A stretch of 64,000 bases of DNA from CAXMMR01 sp963692975 (lineage in GTDB: Bacteria > Pseudomonadota > Alphaproteobacteria > Acetobacterales > Acetobacteraceae). Every line of letters starts with the position of its first letter. Position 1 is the stretch's first letter. The stretch covers positions 246,270 through 310,269 of the forward strand of contig CAXMMR010000023.1 of assembly GCA_963692975.2 (NCBI GenBank), read 5' to 3'. A program made the position numbers and the translations under genes. A model generated the notes under the pieces. The model was not told the DNA's origin and made no database searches. It saw nothing but the letters and a program-made list of their open reading frames with translations. Of this stretch, positions 9,714 to 17,855 are shown piece by piece.

Positions 9714-10446
9714 CAAGCGCCTCAGCAAACGCCTCGCCGCCGAAGTCCGGCCACAGCACGTCGGTGAAGACGAACTCGGAGTAGGCCGACTGAAACAGCA
9801 GGAAGTTGGACAGCCGGCGCTCGCCCGAGGTGCGGATCACTAAATCCGGGTCAGGCATGCCGTCGGTCGAGAGGTAGCGTCCGATCGCCGCCTCGTCGAT
9901 CGCCGCCGGGTCCAGCTCGCCGCGCAGCGCCGCCTCGGCGCAGCGCCGCGCCGCCCGGGCGATCTCGCCACGGCCGCCATAGGAAAGCGCGATGGTCAGG
10001 TTGAGTCGGCGGTTCGCCTCGGTCAGCCGCTCAGCCCGGGCGAGCTCGTCCACGGTGTCGGCACCGAACCGGTCGCGCTCGCCGATCACCCGCAACCGCA
10101 CGCCCTCGGCATGCAGCTCGGCGACCTCGTGGCGCAGGTAATGGCGCAGCAGCGCGGTCAACCCGCTCACCTCGTCCGCCGGACGGCGCCAGTTCTCGCT
10201 GCTGAACGCGTAAAGGGTGAGCCAGCCGACGCCGTGCTCCACCGCCGCCTCGATCGTCCGCCGCACCGAGGCGGCGCCCGCCTTGTGGCCGGCAAGCTTT
10301 GGCAACCCGCGCGCCGCGGCCCACCGGCCATTGCCGTCCATGATGATCGCCACATGGCGCGGCGTGCCGGCATCGGCCAGCGACGCAGCTTCGCCCGGCT
10401 GTCCCACCCCGCGGCCGGGCGGGACCACCGCGATCACACCGCCCAT
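9667..10446 (-). CDS. uppS: Undecaprenyl diphosphate synthase UppS (cis-prenyltransferase)
   Basis: UppS condenses isopentenyl diphosphate onto farnesyl diphosphate to give the C55 lipid carrier for peptidoglycan and polysaccharide synthesis. The 259-residue protein has HVAIIMDGNGRWA, with catalytic Asp37. GHKAGAASVRRTIE and LTLYAFSSENWRRP are substrate-binding motifs, and the C-terminal DLVIRTSGERRLSNFLL is diagnostic of the family. About 30 residues precede the domain; the start is an ATG at 10446. It lies between frr and cdsA in the conserved order. Confidence 0.96.
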   Translation of the reverse strand: MGGVIAVVPPGRGVGQPGEAASLADAGTPRHVAIIMDGNGRWAAARGLPKLAGHKAGAASVRRTIEAAVEHGVGWLTLYAFSSENWRRPADEVSGLTALLRHYLRHEVAELHAEGVRLRVIGERDRFGADTVDELARAERLTEANRRLNLTIALSYGGRGEIARAARRCAEAALRGELDPAAIDEAAIGRYLSTDGMPDPDLVIRTSGERRLSNFLLFQSAYSEFVFTDVLWPDFGGEAFAEALGEFRRRQRRFGARPV

Positions 10447-10516
10447 GTCGCTCGCGCGTCGCCGGGCGCCAGGGTCAGAGTGTCCGCCGTGTCACGGATT
10501 AGGATCAGGCCCAGCG

Positions 10517-11083
10517 TCAGACCTGCTTGATCTCGCGCTCTTTGTCGCTGAGCGCGTCGTCGATCCGCCTGATGTAGGAGTCGGTCAGCTTCTGCACGTC
10601 GCCCGACCAGTCGCCGACGACGTCCTCGCCGATCTCCTTCTTCTTCTCGAAGCCGCGGATTTGGTCCATGCCGTCACGCCGCACACCGCGGATCGCGACC
10701 CGCGACGCCTCGGCATAGCGCCCGGCCGCCCGCGCCAACTCCGTCCGCCGCTCGGCGGTGAGCTGCGGGATCGGCACCCGGACCACTTGCCCGTCCGCCG
10801 ACGGGTTCAGCCCCAGTCCGCTGTCGCGCACCGCCCGCTCCACCGCGCCGACCAGCGTCTTGTCCCAGACCTGCACCGTAATCATCCGGCTCTCCGGCAC
10901 GCCGATGGTGCCGACCTGGGTGATCGGCATTACCGAGCCATAGGCCTCAACCTTGACCGGCTCGAGCAACTGGGGGCTCGCCCGCCCGGTGCGCAGGCCG
11001 CCGAAGTCGCGCCGCAACGTCTCCATCGCGCTGTCCATCCGGCGGGCCAGATCTTCCGTCAACGCAGCTAAATCAGCGGGCAC
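10517..11083 (-). CDS. frr: Ribosome recycling factor Frr
   Basis: Frr splits the post-termination ribosome together with EF-G. The 188-residue length fits the family (about 185). Core motifs are LRTGRASPQLLEPVKVEAYG, MITVQVWDKTLVGAVERAV and LNPSADGQVVRVPIP, and the protein ends DKEREIKQV. The GTG at 11083 was chosen because CGGAG lies eight bases upstream and it gives the usual length. The open frame extends further upstream, but only through a family A repeat, so that extension is rejected. Confidence 0.96.
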   Translation of the reverse strand: MPADLAALTEDLARRMDSAMETLRRDFGGLRTGRASPQLLEPVKVEAYGSVMPITQVGTIGVPESRMITVQVWDKTLVGAVERAVRDSGLGLNPSADGQVVRVPIPQLTAERRTELARAAGRYAEASRVAIRGVRRDGMDQIRGFEKKKEIGEDVVGDWSGDVQKLTDSYIRRIDDALSDKEREIKQV

Positions 11084-11098
11084 AGCAAGCACTCCGAG

Positions 11099-11210
11099 AA
11101 GGGCCAGGGCTCTGACCTGGACCCGCTGGGGCCCGCGGCTCCAGACCCCGTTCAATGGGTTCCAAGGGCCTCGGGCCCTTGGTGGGGTCAAGGGGGCAAA
11201 GCCCCTTGCC
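11099..11210. repeat. Family A composite palindromic element (copy A3), between pyrH and frr
   Basis: This is a shorter variant. On the minus strand it starts exactly at the pyrH stop (TAAGGCAAGGGGC) and has the GGGGC/GCCCC hairpin. The middle is the alternative module CCAAGGGCCTCGGGCCCTTGG. The CTGGGG/CCAG hairpin follows, and the copy ends GACCTGGACC..CAGGGCCCTT just before the frr ribosome-binding site. The alternative middle is shared with copies A4 and A7, and in a slightly different form with A9. Confidence 0.9.
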
Positions 11211-11933
11211 TTACTTTTCTACGATCTTCGTGAACTTGCCCCCGCCCTGCATCACCTGAAAAAAGCTGCCCGGCGCATGCATGTTGAAGACGATGATCGG
11301 CAATCTGTTCTCGCGCGCCAGCGAGATCGCCGCAGCATCCATCACCGCCAGGTCGCGCGACAGCACCTCCAGGTAGGTCAACTCCTGGTAACGCTCCGCC
11401 GATGCAACCTTGCGTGGGTCGGCCGAGTAAACGCCGTCCACCTGCGTGCCCTTGAGCAGCGCGTCGCAATGCATCTCCGCCGCCCGCAGCGCCGCCGCCG
11501 TGTCGGTGGTGAAGAACGGGTTGCCGGTGCCGGCGGCGAAGATCACCACCCGCCCCTTCTCCATGTGCCGCTCCGCCCGCCGGCGCACATAGGGCTCGCA
11601 CACCGACGCCATCGGAATCGCCGACTGCACCCGGGTCGGCAGGTCGAGCGACTCGAGCGCGTTCTGCATCGCCAGCGCGTTCATCACCGTAGCCAGCATG
11701 CCCATGTAGTCGGCCTGCGCCCGGTCCATCCCGCCGGCGGCCACCTGCACGCCGCGGAAGATGTTGCCGCCGCCGATCACCAGGCAGACCTGGATGCCGG
11801 AGGCGACCACGTCGCGCACGTCGCGCGCGATCTGCAAGACCATCTCGGTGTCGAGCCCGAACTCGCGCGAGCCCATCAGCGCCTCGCCGGAGATCTTGAG
11901 CAGAACACGCTTCAAGGCAGGCTCGGCTGTCAT
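11211..11933 (-). CDS. pyrH: Uridylate kinase PyrH
   Basis: PyrH phosphorylates UMP to UDP, feeding pyrimidine nucleotides and UDP-sugars. The 240-residue protein has the amino-acid-kinase fold. LKRVLLKISGEALMG is the N-terminal phosphate-binding segment, IQVCLVIGGGNIFRG the glycine-rich loop, and DALLKGTQVDGVYSADPRK the ATP-binding part. The start is an ATG at 11933. The stop TAA is the first part of a family A repeat. It sits between tsf and frr, as in most proteobacteria. Confidence 0.97.
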   Translation of the reverse strand: MTAEPALKRVLLKISGEALMGSREFGLDTEMVLQIARDVRDVVASGIQVCLVIGGGNIFRGVQVAAGGMDRAQADYMGMLATVMNALAMQNALESLDLPTRVQSAIPMASVCEPYVRRRAERHMEKGRVVIFAAGTGNPFFTTDTAAALRAAEMHCDALLKGTQVDGVYSADPRKVASAERYQELTYLEVLSRDLAVMDAAAISLARENRLPIIVFNMHAPGSFFQVMQGGGKFTKIVEK

Positions 11934-12025
11934 GGCGCCTCCGGGCAGGTCGACGGGAAGGATCGGCCGCCGTTACAGCCTAGGGCTGCAACGACCCACT
12001 CCACAAGGCGCGCCGCACCACGCGA

Positions 12026-12952
12026 CTACTCCGCCGCGTTCGATACGCCGGACACCGCGGCCACCTCGCTCGCAAAATCCGGCCCTTCAGGCTTCTCGAT
12101 CCCCTCGCCAAGCTGAAACCGCACGAACCCGTCGAGCCGTCCGCCCGACTTCTGCATCACGGCGCGGACCCGGCTCTCGCCGTCGATCACCCAAACCTGC
12201 TCGAGCAGCACGACCTCTTCGTAATACTTTCGGATCCGCCCCTCGACCATCTTTTCGATGATCGCCTCCGGCTTGCCCGACCCGCGCGCCTGCTCCATCA
12301 GCACTGCCCGTTCGCGCTGCAGCGCCGCCGGGTCCACGCTGTCGACGTCGAGCGCCTCCGGCCGCGCCGCAGCGACGTGCATGCCGACCTGCCGCCCGAG
12401 CATCTCCAGCGCGTCGAGCTCGCTCGCACCCTCGACGGCCACCAGCACGCCGATCTTGCCCAGGCCCGGCTTCAGCGATTGATGCATGTAGGTCGCCACC
12501 ACGCCGCTCGCGACGGACAGCACCCGCACCCGGCGAATCGTCATGTTCTCGCCGATCGTCGCGATCAGCGCCGTCAGCTCCTCGCCCACGCTCCGCGTTC
12601 CGCCCGGCATCGCCGCCGCACGGATCGCCTCGACGTCCTCGCCAACCGTGAGCGCCACCTGCGCCACCGCCTGGACGAAAGTCTGAAAGCCCTCGTTGCG
12701 GGCGACGAAGTCGGTCTCGGCATTGACCTCAACGATCGCCGCCCGGTTCTTCTGCGAGGCGACGCCGACCAGCCCCTCGGCCGCCACCCGCCCGGACTTC
12801 TTGGCCGCCTGCGACAGCCCCTTCTTGCGCAGCCAGTCGACCGCGCCCTCGACGTCGCCGCCGGTCTCGGACAGCGCCCGCTTGCAGTCCATCATGCCCG
12901 CGCCGGTCTTCTCGCGAAGCTCCTTGACGAGGGACGCCGTGATCTCAGCCAT
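12026..12952 (-). CDS. tsf: Elongation factor Ts
   Basis: EF-Ts recycles GDP on EF-Tu. The 308-residue protein begins MAEITASLVKELREKTGAGM, with the family signature MMDCKRALSETGGDVEGAV. The second signature, ALTVGEDVEAIR, is preceded by VNAETDFVARNEGFQ. A good Shine-Dalgarno sequence (GAGGAGG, about 12959-12965) precedes the ATG and lies outside the family B repeat that separates it from rpsB. Confidence 0.98.
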   Translation of the reverse strand: MAEITASLVKELREKTGAGMMDCKRALSETGGDVEGAVDWLRKKGLSQAAKKSGRVAAEGLVGVASQKNRAAIVEVNAETDFVARNEGFQTFVQAVAQVALTVGEDVEAIRAAAMPGGTRSVGEELTALIATIGENMTIRRVRVLSVASGVVATYMHQSLKPGLGKIGVLVAVEGASELDALEMLGRQVGMHVAAARPEALDVDSVDPAALQRERAVLMEQARGSGKPEAIIEKMVEGRIRKYYEEVVLLEQVWVIDGESRVRAVMQKSGGRLDGFVRFQLGEGIEKPEGPDFASEVAAVSGVSNAAE

Positions 12953-12969
12953 AACTCAGGCCTCCTCAG

Positions 12970-13082
12970 AAGAAAGCGGTTCTTTTTGCAAAAAAGAACC
13001 AAAAAGCTTTTGCCCGATGAGAGCCGCGCCAGCGCAGATAGAAGTTTTTTGCTTCTTTTTTTAAAAAAGAAGCACTTCCTTC
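12970..13082. repeat. Family B paired-hairpin element (copy B1), between rpsB and tsf
   Basis: The first hairpin is GGTTCTTTTTGCAAAAAAGAACC followed by AAAAAGCTTTTG. A spacer of about 28 bp comes next, then AAGTTTTTTGCTTCTTTTTTT with its arm AAAAAAGAAGC. The copy ends ACTTCCTT at the rpsB stop codon (TAGGAAGTGCTTC on the minus strand). The T- and A-rich arms contrast strongly with the high-GC surroundings. Confidence 0.9.
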
Positions 13083-13895
13083 CTAAGCAGGCACGCTCTC
13101 CGGCGTCACGTCATGCCCGCCCGACGGACCGGTCCCGCTCAGCCCGCCATTCAGCACCTCGAGCGGCAGCTCCTCGCTCGCCCCCATGTCGCGCCCCGAG
13201 GCCACCATCTCGGCGCTGATGCCGTCGAGCACCGCGCCCGCCACCAGGTCGCAGTAGATCGTGATCGCGCGGATCGCGTCGTCATTGCCCGGGATCGGAA
13301 AGGTCACGCCGACCGGGTCGGAGTTGCTGTCCAGGATCGCGATCACCGGGATGCCGAGCTTGGTGGCCTCCTCAACCGCCAGCTTCTCCTTGTTGGTGTC
13401 GATGATGAACAGGATGTCCGGCAGCCCGCCCATCTCCTTAATGCCGCCGAGGCTGCGCTCGAGCTTGTCGCGATCGCGCGTCATCTCCAGCACCTCCTTC
13501 TTGGTCAGGCCCTGGACCTCGCCGCCGAGCAGCTCGTCGATCTGGCGCAGGCGCTTGATGGAGCCGGTGATCGTCTTCCAGTTGGTCAGCATGCCGCCAA
13601 GCCAGCGATGGTTCACGTAATACTGGCCGCACCGATTGGCGCTCTCGGCGACATACTCCGCCGCAGCGCGCTTGGTGCCGACGAACAGCACCCGCCCACC
13701 GGCCGCGGTCACGTCGCGCACGGCGCGCAGCGCACGGTCCAGCATCGGCACCGTCTGCTGCAGGTCGATGATGTGGACCTGGTTGCGGATGCCGAAGATG
13801 TACGGCTCCATGCGCGGGTTCCAGCGCCGGGTGTGATGGCCAAAATGCACGCCGGCCTCGAGCAGCTGGCGGAGGGTGAAATCTGGCATCGCCAT
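13083..13895 (-). CDS. rpsB: 30S ribosomal protein S2
   Basis: S2 is a surface protein of the small ribosomal subunit. The 270-residue product starts MAMPDFTLRQLLEAGVHFGH and has the signatures HHTRRWNPRMEPYIFG and PDILFIIDTNKEKLAVEEA. The ATG at 13895 has AAGGAG eight bases upstream; the longer open frame is not needed. The C-terminal tail (about 40 residues, ending GGHDVTPESVPA) is acidic and variable. A promoter and a structured leader lie upstream. Confidence 0.98.
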   Translation of the reverse strand: MAMPDFTLRQLLEAGVHFGHHTRRWNPRMEPYIFGIRNQVHIIDLQQTVPMLDRALRAVRDVTAAGGRVLFVGTKRAAAEYVAESANRCGQYYVNHRWLGGMLTNWKTITGSIKRLRQIDELLGGEVQGLTKKEVLEMTRDRDKLERSLGGIKEMGGLPDILFIIDTNKEKLAVEEATKLGIPVIAILDSNSDPVGVTFPIPGNDDAIRAITIYCDLVAGAVLDGISAEMVASGRDMGASEELPLEVLNGGLSGTGPSGGHDVTPESVPA

Positions 13896-13934
13896 GGCGG
13901 CGTGCTCCTTTCCTAGTCGTCCGGTTGAACCTCC

Positions 13935-13988
13935 GCGGGGCAATGCCTTGCGGCACCGGACCTGAGGCTTCCCAGGAAAGCGCCCCGC
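13935..13988 (-). promoter_or_regulatory. Structured 5' leader of rpsB (candidate autoregulatory element)
   Basis: A 7-bp closing stem GCGGGGC/GCCCCGC (13935-13941 with 13982-13988) encloses an inner hairpin ATGCC-TTGC-GGCAC, in the transcribed leader between the promoter and the rpsB ribosome-binding site. Leaders of rpsB often bind S2 in other bacteria (general knowledge). Binding here is inference. Confidence 0.4.
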
Positions 13989-13994
13989 GTGTGA

Positions 13995-14024
13995 ATTATC
14001 GCGCCCACCTGCCCCCGCTCACAA
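13995..14024 (-). promoter_or_regulatory. Sigma-70-type promoter of the rpsB operon
   Basis: On the minus strand TTGTGA (14019-14024) and GATAAT (13995-14000) are separated by 18 bp, about 100 bp before the rpsB start. It is the clearest sigma-70 match I found and it lies in the divergent gap before the plus-strand gene at 14056. Confidence 0.6.
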
Positions 14025-14055
14025 CAGTCGAGGAGGCGTTCGTGACGGGCGGGAT

Positions 14056-15510
14056 ATGACCGTAACCACTCCGGAACGCAAGATCGCCGCCGCCTCGGCC
14101 GTCGTCTCGCTGCTGGTCGCCAGCCTCGCCTGGGCCGTATTCGGCATCCTGCGCACCCCTGACACCCTGATGTATCTGCAATACGCCGACCAGCTTCACG
14201 CCGGCGCCCTGCCGCTCGCCGGCCCGATGCCGGTTTCGCTGTTCCGCACCCCCGGCTTCCCGGCGATCCTGGCCGCGCTGCAATGGCTCGCGCCACACGC
14301 CTGGCCCGCCCTGCTGGTCAGCCTACAGCTCGCCGCCGTCGCGCTCACCGCCGCGCTCACCACCGCCACCGCGCACCGCCTCGGCGCCTCCCATCGCCTC
14401 GCCTGCCTCGCCGGCGCCCTGCCTTCGCTCGGCTTCGTCGTGGTGCTGGAGATCGCAGTGATCCCGGACGCGCTCTATGCCGCGCTGGCCGCCGGCGCCG
14501 CCTTCGCCCTGCTGCGCCACCGCCCGCTCACTGCCGGCCTGCTGCTGGCCCTCGCGCTGCTTCTGCGCGAGGCGACGATCGTATTGATGATCTTCTACGT
14601 GCCTTTGGCCTGCGCGGAAGCAAGGCCAGGGGCGTTGCCCCTGGACCCCACCAAAGGCCGGCGGCCTTCGGAAACCAATCTAACGGGATCCAAGGGCCTC
14701 GGGCCCTTGGCGGGTTTGGGCAGAGCCCAACCTTGCTTAATCTTACTGCTTCCGCCGATCCTTGCCGCCGCTTCGCTCATCACCTGGAACGTCGCCCGCG
14801 GCGCCGGTCCGGTGCTCACCACCAGCCGCCAGATCGTCATGCTCCAGGCGATCCTGCCGCTGCTGCCCCGCCACCCGGACGTGCTCGGCGCCGACACCCC
14901 GTTCGAGCATCTCGCCCGCGCCACCTTGTCCGGCCCCGGCGGCATGGACCGGATGAACGAGTTACAGCGCCAGCTCGGCGCCGCGGGCTGGACGGCGCCG
15001 CGCATCGCCACCGCCGCGTCGGCCGCCTACGCCGCCACCTGGGCGCACCATCCTTTGCCGATGCTCGCCACCACCCTCGGCAGCATCCGCCACGAATACC
15101 TCGCCATGCCGTTCCAGCCGATCGACACGCTCGGCGCGCTTGCCGTCTATGCCGGCTGGCCTCGCCCCAGCTTCGACCGGCTGAACATCCTGTGGTCCCG
15201 CCATGGCGACCCCGCCGCCGCGCTGATCATCCTGCTCGACGTCGCCACCCGCCTCGTCGGCACCGCCATCGGCCTCGCCGGCCTGATCGGCCCCTGGCTG
15301 CCGGGCCGGGCCTGGCGCCTGCGCGCCCTGTGGTGCATCCCGGTCGGCTTCGTCGCCGTCTACGCCCCGGTCCACATCGAAACCCGCTATCTCGCGCCGG
15401 TCGTTCCCCTGGTCACCATCCTGGCCGCCGCGAGCCTGAAGCAAGCAAGGCCAGAGGCTCTGCCTCTGGACACCGCTGGGGCCCGAGGCCCCAGACCCCA
15501 ATCTATGTGA
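14056..15510 (+). CDS. Multi-spanning membrane protein, GT-C/ArnT-like glycosyltransferase
   Basis: The product is a 484-residue inner-membrane protein with about ten membrane segments. The first periplasmic loop holds FRTPGFPAILA, after PDTLMYLQYAD, a pattern seen in family-39-like (PMT/ArnT) lipid-linked sugar transferases. The substrate is unknown. Residues about 190-228 (ARPGALPLDPTKG... to ...GRAQPC) are translated from a family A repeat lying in frame between two membrane segments. The last 24 residues (KQARPEALPLDTAGARG...) come from a second repeat, which also supplies the stop. The protein may still fold, because the insert falls in a loop, but the gene could also be decaying. Confidence 0.6.
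   Translation: MTVTTPERKIAAASAVVSLLVASLAWAVFGILRTPDTLMYLQYADQLHAGALPLAGPMPVSLFRTPGFPAILAALQWLAPHAWPALLVSLQLAAVALTAALTTATAHRLGASHRLACLAGALPSLGFVVVLEIAVIPDALYAALAAGAAFALLRHRPLTAGLLLALALLLREATIVLMIFYVPLACAEARPGALPLDPTKGRRPSETNLTGSKGLGPLAGLGRAQPCLILLLPPILAAASLITWNVARGAGPVLTTSRQIVMLQAILPLLPRHPDVLGADTPFEHLARATLSGPGGMDRMNELQRQLGAAGWTAPRIATAASAAYAATWAHHPLPMLATTLGSIRHEYLAMPFQPIDTLGALAVYAGWPRPSFDRLNILWSRHGDPAAALIILLDVATRLVGTAIGLAGLIGPWLPGRAWRLRALWCIPVGFVAVYAPVHIETRYLAPVVPLVTILAAASLKQARPEALPLDTAGARGPRPQSM
14622..14738. repeat. Family A composite palindromic element (copy A4), inside a coding sequence
   Basis: AAGGCCAGGGGCGTTGCCCC and TGGACCCC are followed by a CAAAGGCC/GGCCTTCG hairpin, CCAAGGGCC/GGGCCCTTGG and TTGGGC/GCCCAA, ending ACCTTGCTT. 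It preserves the reading frame of the surrounding membrane-protein gene and contains no stop in that frame. Confidence 0.88.
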
Positions 15511-15653
15511 AGGCTGACGACGCTCTCCTTGCTTGGCGAAGCCGATCAATCCTGGTGGCTCGCAACCGACCTCGCCGACGTGGCACTAGCAAGAGAGGAT
15601 TTTGAAGGCTCCGCCTTTAATCGGGTCCAGGGCAGACAGCCCTGGCCTTCCTT
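15447..15653. repeat. Family A composite palindromic element (copy A5), overlapping the 3' end of the GT-C-like gene
   Basis: AAGGCCAGAGGCTCTGCCTCTGG and the CTGGGGCC/GGCCCCAG hairpin are followed by the central CTTGCTTGGCGAAGCCGATC block. AAGGCTCCGCCTTTAATCGG and CCAGGGCAGACAGCCCTGG follow, ending CCTTCCTT. The first 60 bp encode the C-terminus of the upstream gene. The following 73 bp up to 15726 hold nothing recognised beyond the next gene's start region. Confidence 0.9.
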
Positions 15654-15726
15654 CGCGCGCGTTCGTGTAGCAACGCCCCTTCCAGCACGCTGTTAGGCCC
15701 CACAACAGCTCCAAGGTCATTCCCGC

Positions 15727-16605
15727 ATGGCGCAACAGATCCCGCTCGACAGCTCCAGCACCGCCGTTGAGCCGGCCGAGCACGGCCTCCTGGAGGCGGC
15801 GCCCGACCTCGCTTACCAGCGCCTCCTGTTCGTCAACATCGTCTTCGTTGGCGTCCCGCACCAGCCAGGCTGGGTGCTGATCGACGCCGGCATCCCCGGC
15901 ACCGCTGATCGGATCGCGGCTGCCGCCGAGCGCTTCGGCCAGAACGTGCCGCCGGCCGCCATCGTTATGACCCACGGCCATTTCGACCATGTCGGCGCGC
16001 TGGAGCAGCTCGCCGAGCGCTGGAACGTGCCCGTCTACGCCCACTCGCTCGAGCGCCCCTATCTCGACGGCTCGGCCGCCTACCCGAAGGCCGACCCGAG
16101 CGTCGGCGGCGGCCTGATGGCGCTGCTCTCGCCGCTCTACCCGCGTCAGCCCGTCAATGTCGCATCCCACCTGCACGACCTGCCCGCCGACGGCAGCATC
16201 CCGCCTTTGCCCGGCTGGCGCTGGCTGCACACGCCCGGCCACTCGGTCGGCCACGTCTCGCTCTGGCGTGAGGCCGACCGCGCGCTGATCGCCGGCGACG
16301 CCTTCATCACCACCGCCGGCGAAAGCGCCTACGCGACCGCCGCGCAGACGCCCGAGCTCCACGGCCCGCCAAAATACTTCACCCATGACTGGCAAGCCGC
16401 CTCCCGCTCAGTCACAGCGCTCGCCGCCCTGCAGCCGGAACTCGTCATCACCGGGCACGGCCGCGCCCTGCACGGCGAGGCCATGCGAGCCGCCCTCCAC
16501 ACCCTCGCCCGCGACTTCACCGAACTCGCCGTTCCTACCGAGGGCCGCTACGTGACCGATCCGCAACGCGCTGAGGACGGGAGCGCCTATAAGGACGCGA
16601 AGTAA
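15727..16605 (+). CDS. Metallo-beta-lactamase-fold hydrolase
   Basis: This is a 292-residue MBL-fold protein. The metal-binding motif MTHGHFDHVG gives His83, His85, Asp87 and His88. Further ligands are His172 (HTPGHSVGH), Asp191 (IAGDAF) and His244 (ITGHG). No signal peptide is seen, so it is probably cytoplasmic. The fold covers glyoxalase II, lactonases, phosphodiesterases and others; nothing here fixes the substrate. The C-terminal 40 residues are charged. The TAA stop abuts a family B hairpin that is shared with the convergent alpha/beta hydrolase gene. Confidence 0.85.
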   Translation: MAQQIPLDSSSTAVEPAEHGLLEAAPDLAYQRLLFVNIVFVGVPHQPGWVLIDAGIPGTADRIAAAAERFGQNVPPAAIVMTHGHFDHVGALEQLAERWNVPVYAHSLERPYLDGSAAYPKADPSVGGGLMALLSPLYPRQPVNVASHLHDLPADGSIPPLPGWRWLHTPGHSVGHVSLWREADRALIAGDAFITTAGESAYATAAQTPELHGPPKYFTHDWQAASRSVTALAALQPELVITGHGRALHGEAMRAALHTLARDFTELAVPTEGRYVTDPQRAEDGSAYKDAK

Positions 16606-16640
16606 GCGGTTCTTTTTTGAAAAAAAGAACCAAAAAACTT
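16606..16640. repeat. Half-size family B hairpin (copy B2) between two convergent stop codons
   Basis: The arms GGTTCTTTTTT (16608-16618) and AAAAAAGAACC (16621-16631) form an 11-bp perfect stem, followed by AAAAAACTTTT. The element fills the whole 35-bp gap between the stop of the MBL-fold gene and the stop of the alpha/beta hydrolase gene. It may act as a bidirectional transcript end, although the T-run lies inside the stem rather than after it. Confidence 0.85.
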
Positions 16641-17855
16641 TTATCTCGACGCCGCGCCGTGCAGCTGCATCGTCTCGTCGAGCCAGTTGAAGACAACTTC
16701 GTGCAAGTAAGACAGGGCGCCGGACTGACAATGATTTTCCGCGCCGTCCTCGCTGGTGAACGCAAATGATCGCTTCGGCGCCTTTAGCGCGTCGAACACC
16801 AGTTGCGGCTGCCCCTTGAAAAACATGTCGCCTTCCGCTTCCAGCACGAGGCAGGGGCACCTGATCTGCCCGGCGATGCCTTCGATCGTGTAACGTTTGG
16901 CTTTCGCGACGAAGTCGGCGACGCTGTCGGCCCCGAACGACCACAACCCCTGCGTCACGCACCAGCGCAGCGTGGTGTCGTTCCGCATAAGCTCGTTGGT
17001 GATCGCCTCGCACGCATGCGCGTCACCCGCGTCCAGCGCGGCGAGCGCCGCCTTGGGCAGCAGCGCCCGAAGGCTGGCATGCATGTCGTACACGCCGTCG
17101 AAAAAGATCGCCGCCTTGAAGCGGTGTTCGAAAGCGACGGCACGCGCCGCAAGATACCCGCCCATGCTCATGCCCATCAGCGCGAGATTGTCGCCGTCGA
17201 CATCCGGCCTGGTCAGGGCATACTCCACCGCCGGCGTCACCACCGCCTCCCAGTCGTGGCGGAAGACGAGCTTCTCTTCCCGCATGGGAGCACCCTGGCC
17301 GGGGCCGTCGAACGTCAGGCAGTTATAGCCACGGCGCACCGCTGCGGCGGCGCCGAAGAAGAACAACTCCTCAATGCTGGAATCGAACCCGCCATGGAAG
17401 ATCAGCGTCGGACGCGGCTTGCCGGACTCGTCGACCTTATAGAAATACCCTGGCATCGTGGTCCCCTGATAGGGGATTTGCACCGGCTCCCACGTCGGCC
17501 CGGCGAGTTGCGCGCCTTTGGCATACGTCGCCTGCGCCGCCCTGGAGGCCGAGAGGATGCGCGGGTCCGCCGGGTCGCCATGAAGGTAGAATTCGGCCAT
17601 GCGGTAATAGGTCGATGCGCGCAGAAAGGCCTCGCGAGCGCTCTCCAGATGACCGGCGCCGTAGTTCGCATCGGCGCGTGACAAGAGACGGTCGCCGAGC
17701 TTGTTCCATCCGGTAAACCAGCTCTCGAAATCACCTTCCTCGACCGTCGCGGCGGTCGCCATCATCTCTCCGAGATCCGCACCTCCGTAGTAAGTGAAGC
17801 CTAAGTTGCGGACAAACTCGAAGGCGAACGAGTTGTCTGTAAAACCGAGTTTCAT
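16641..17855 (-). CDS. Alpha/beta hydrolase (FrsA/dihydroxypseudooxynicotine-hydrolase-like, S9-related)
   Basis: A 404-residue soluble protein. An N-terminal helical cap domain of about 120 residues precedes the alpha/beta core. The oxyanion region is LIFHGGFDSS. The nucleophile elbow GMSMGGY carries Ser230. The acid is likely in LVLEAEGDMFF, and the base in the late AENHCQSG segment. This layout matches the family that includes bacterial 2,6-dihydroxypseudooxynicotine hydrolase and FrsA-like enzymes; the substrate is unknown. It is divergent from a TetR regulator 220 bp away, which suggests substrate-induced expression. Confidence 0.75.
   Translation of the reverse strand: MKLGFTDNSFAFEFVRNLGFTYYGGADLGEMMATAATVEEGDFESWFTGWNKLGDRLLSRADANYGAGHLESAREAFLRASTYYRMAEFYLHGDPADPRILSASRAAQATYAKGAQLAGPTWEPVQIPYQGTTMPGYFYKVDESGKPRPTLIFHGGFDSSIEELFFFGAAAAVRRGYNCLTFDGPGQGAPMREEKLVFRHDWEAVVTPAVEYALTRPDVDGDNLALMGMSMGGYLAARAVAFEHRFKAAIFFDGVYDMHASLRALLPKAALAALDAGDAHACEAITNELMRNDTTLRWCVTQGLWSFGADSVADFVAKAKRYTIEGIAGQIRCPCLVLEAEGDMFFKGQPQLVFDALKAPKRSFAFTSEDGAENHCQSGALSYLHEVVFNWLDETMQLHGAASR

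Noticed and set aside
14622..14738. The membrane-protein gene as two separate genes divided by the repeat
   Set aside because: The frame is open through the repeat, no start codon with a ribosome-binding site follows it, and the membrane-segment pattern continues on both sides.
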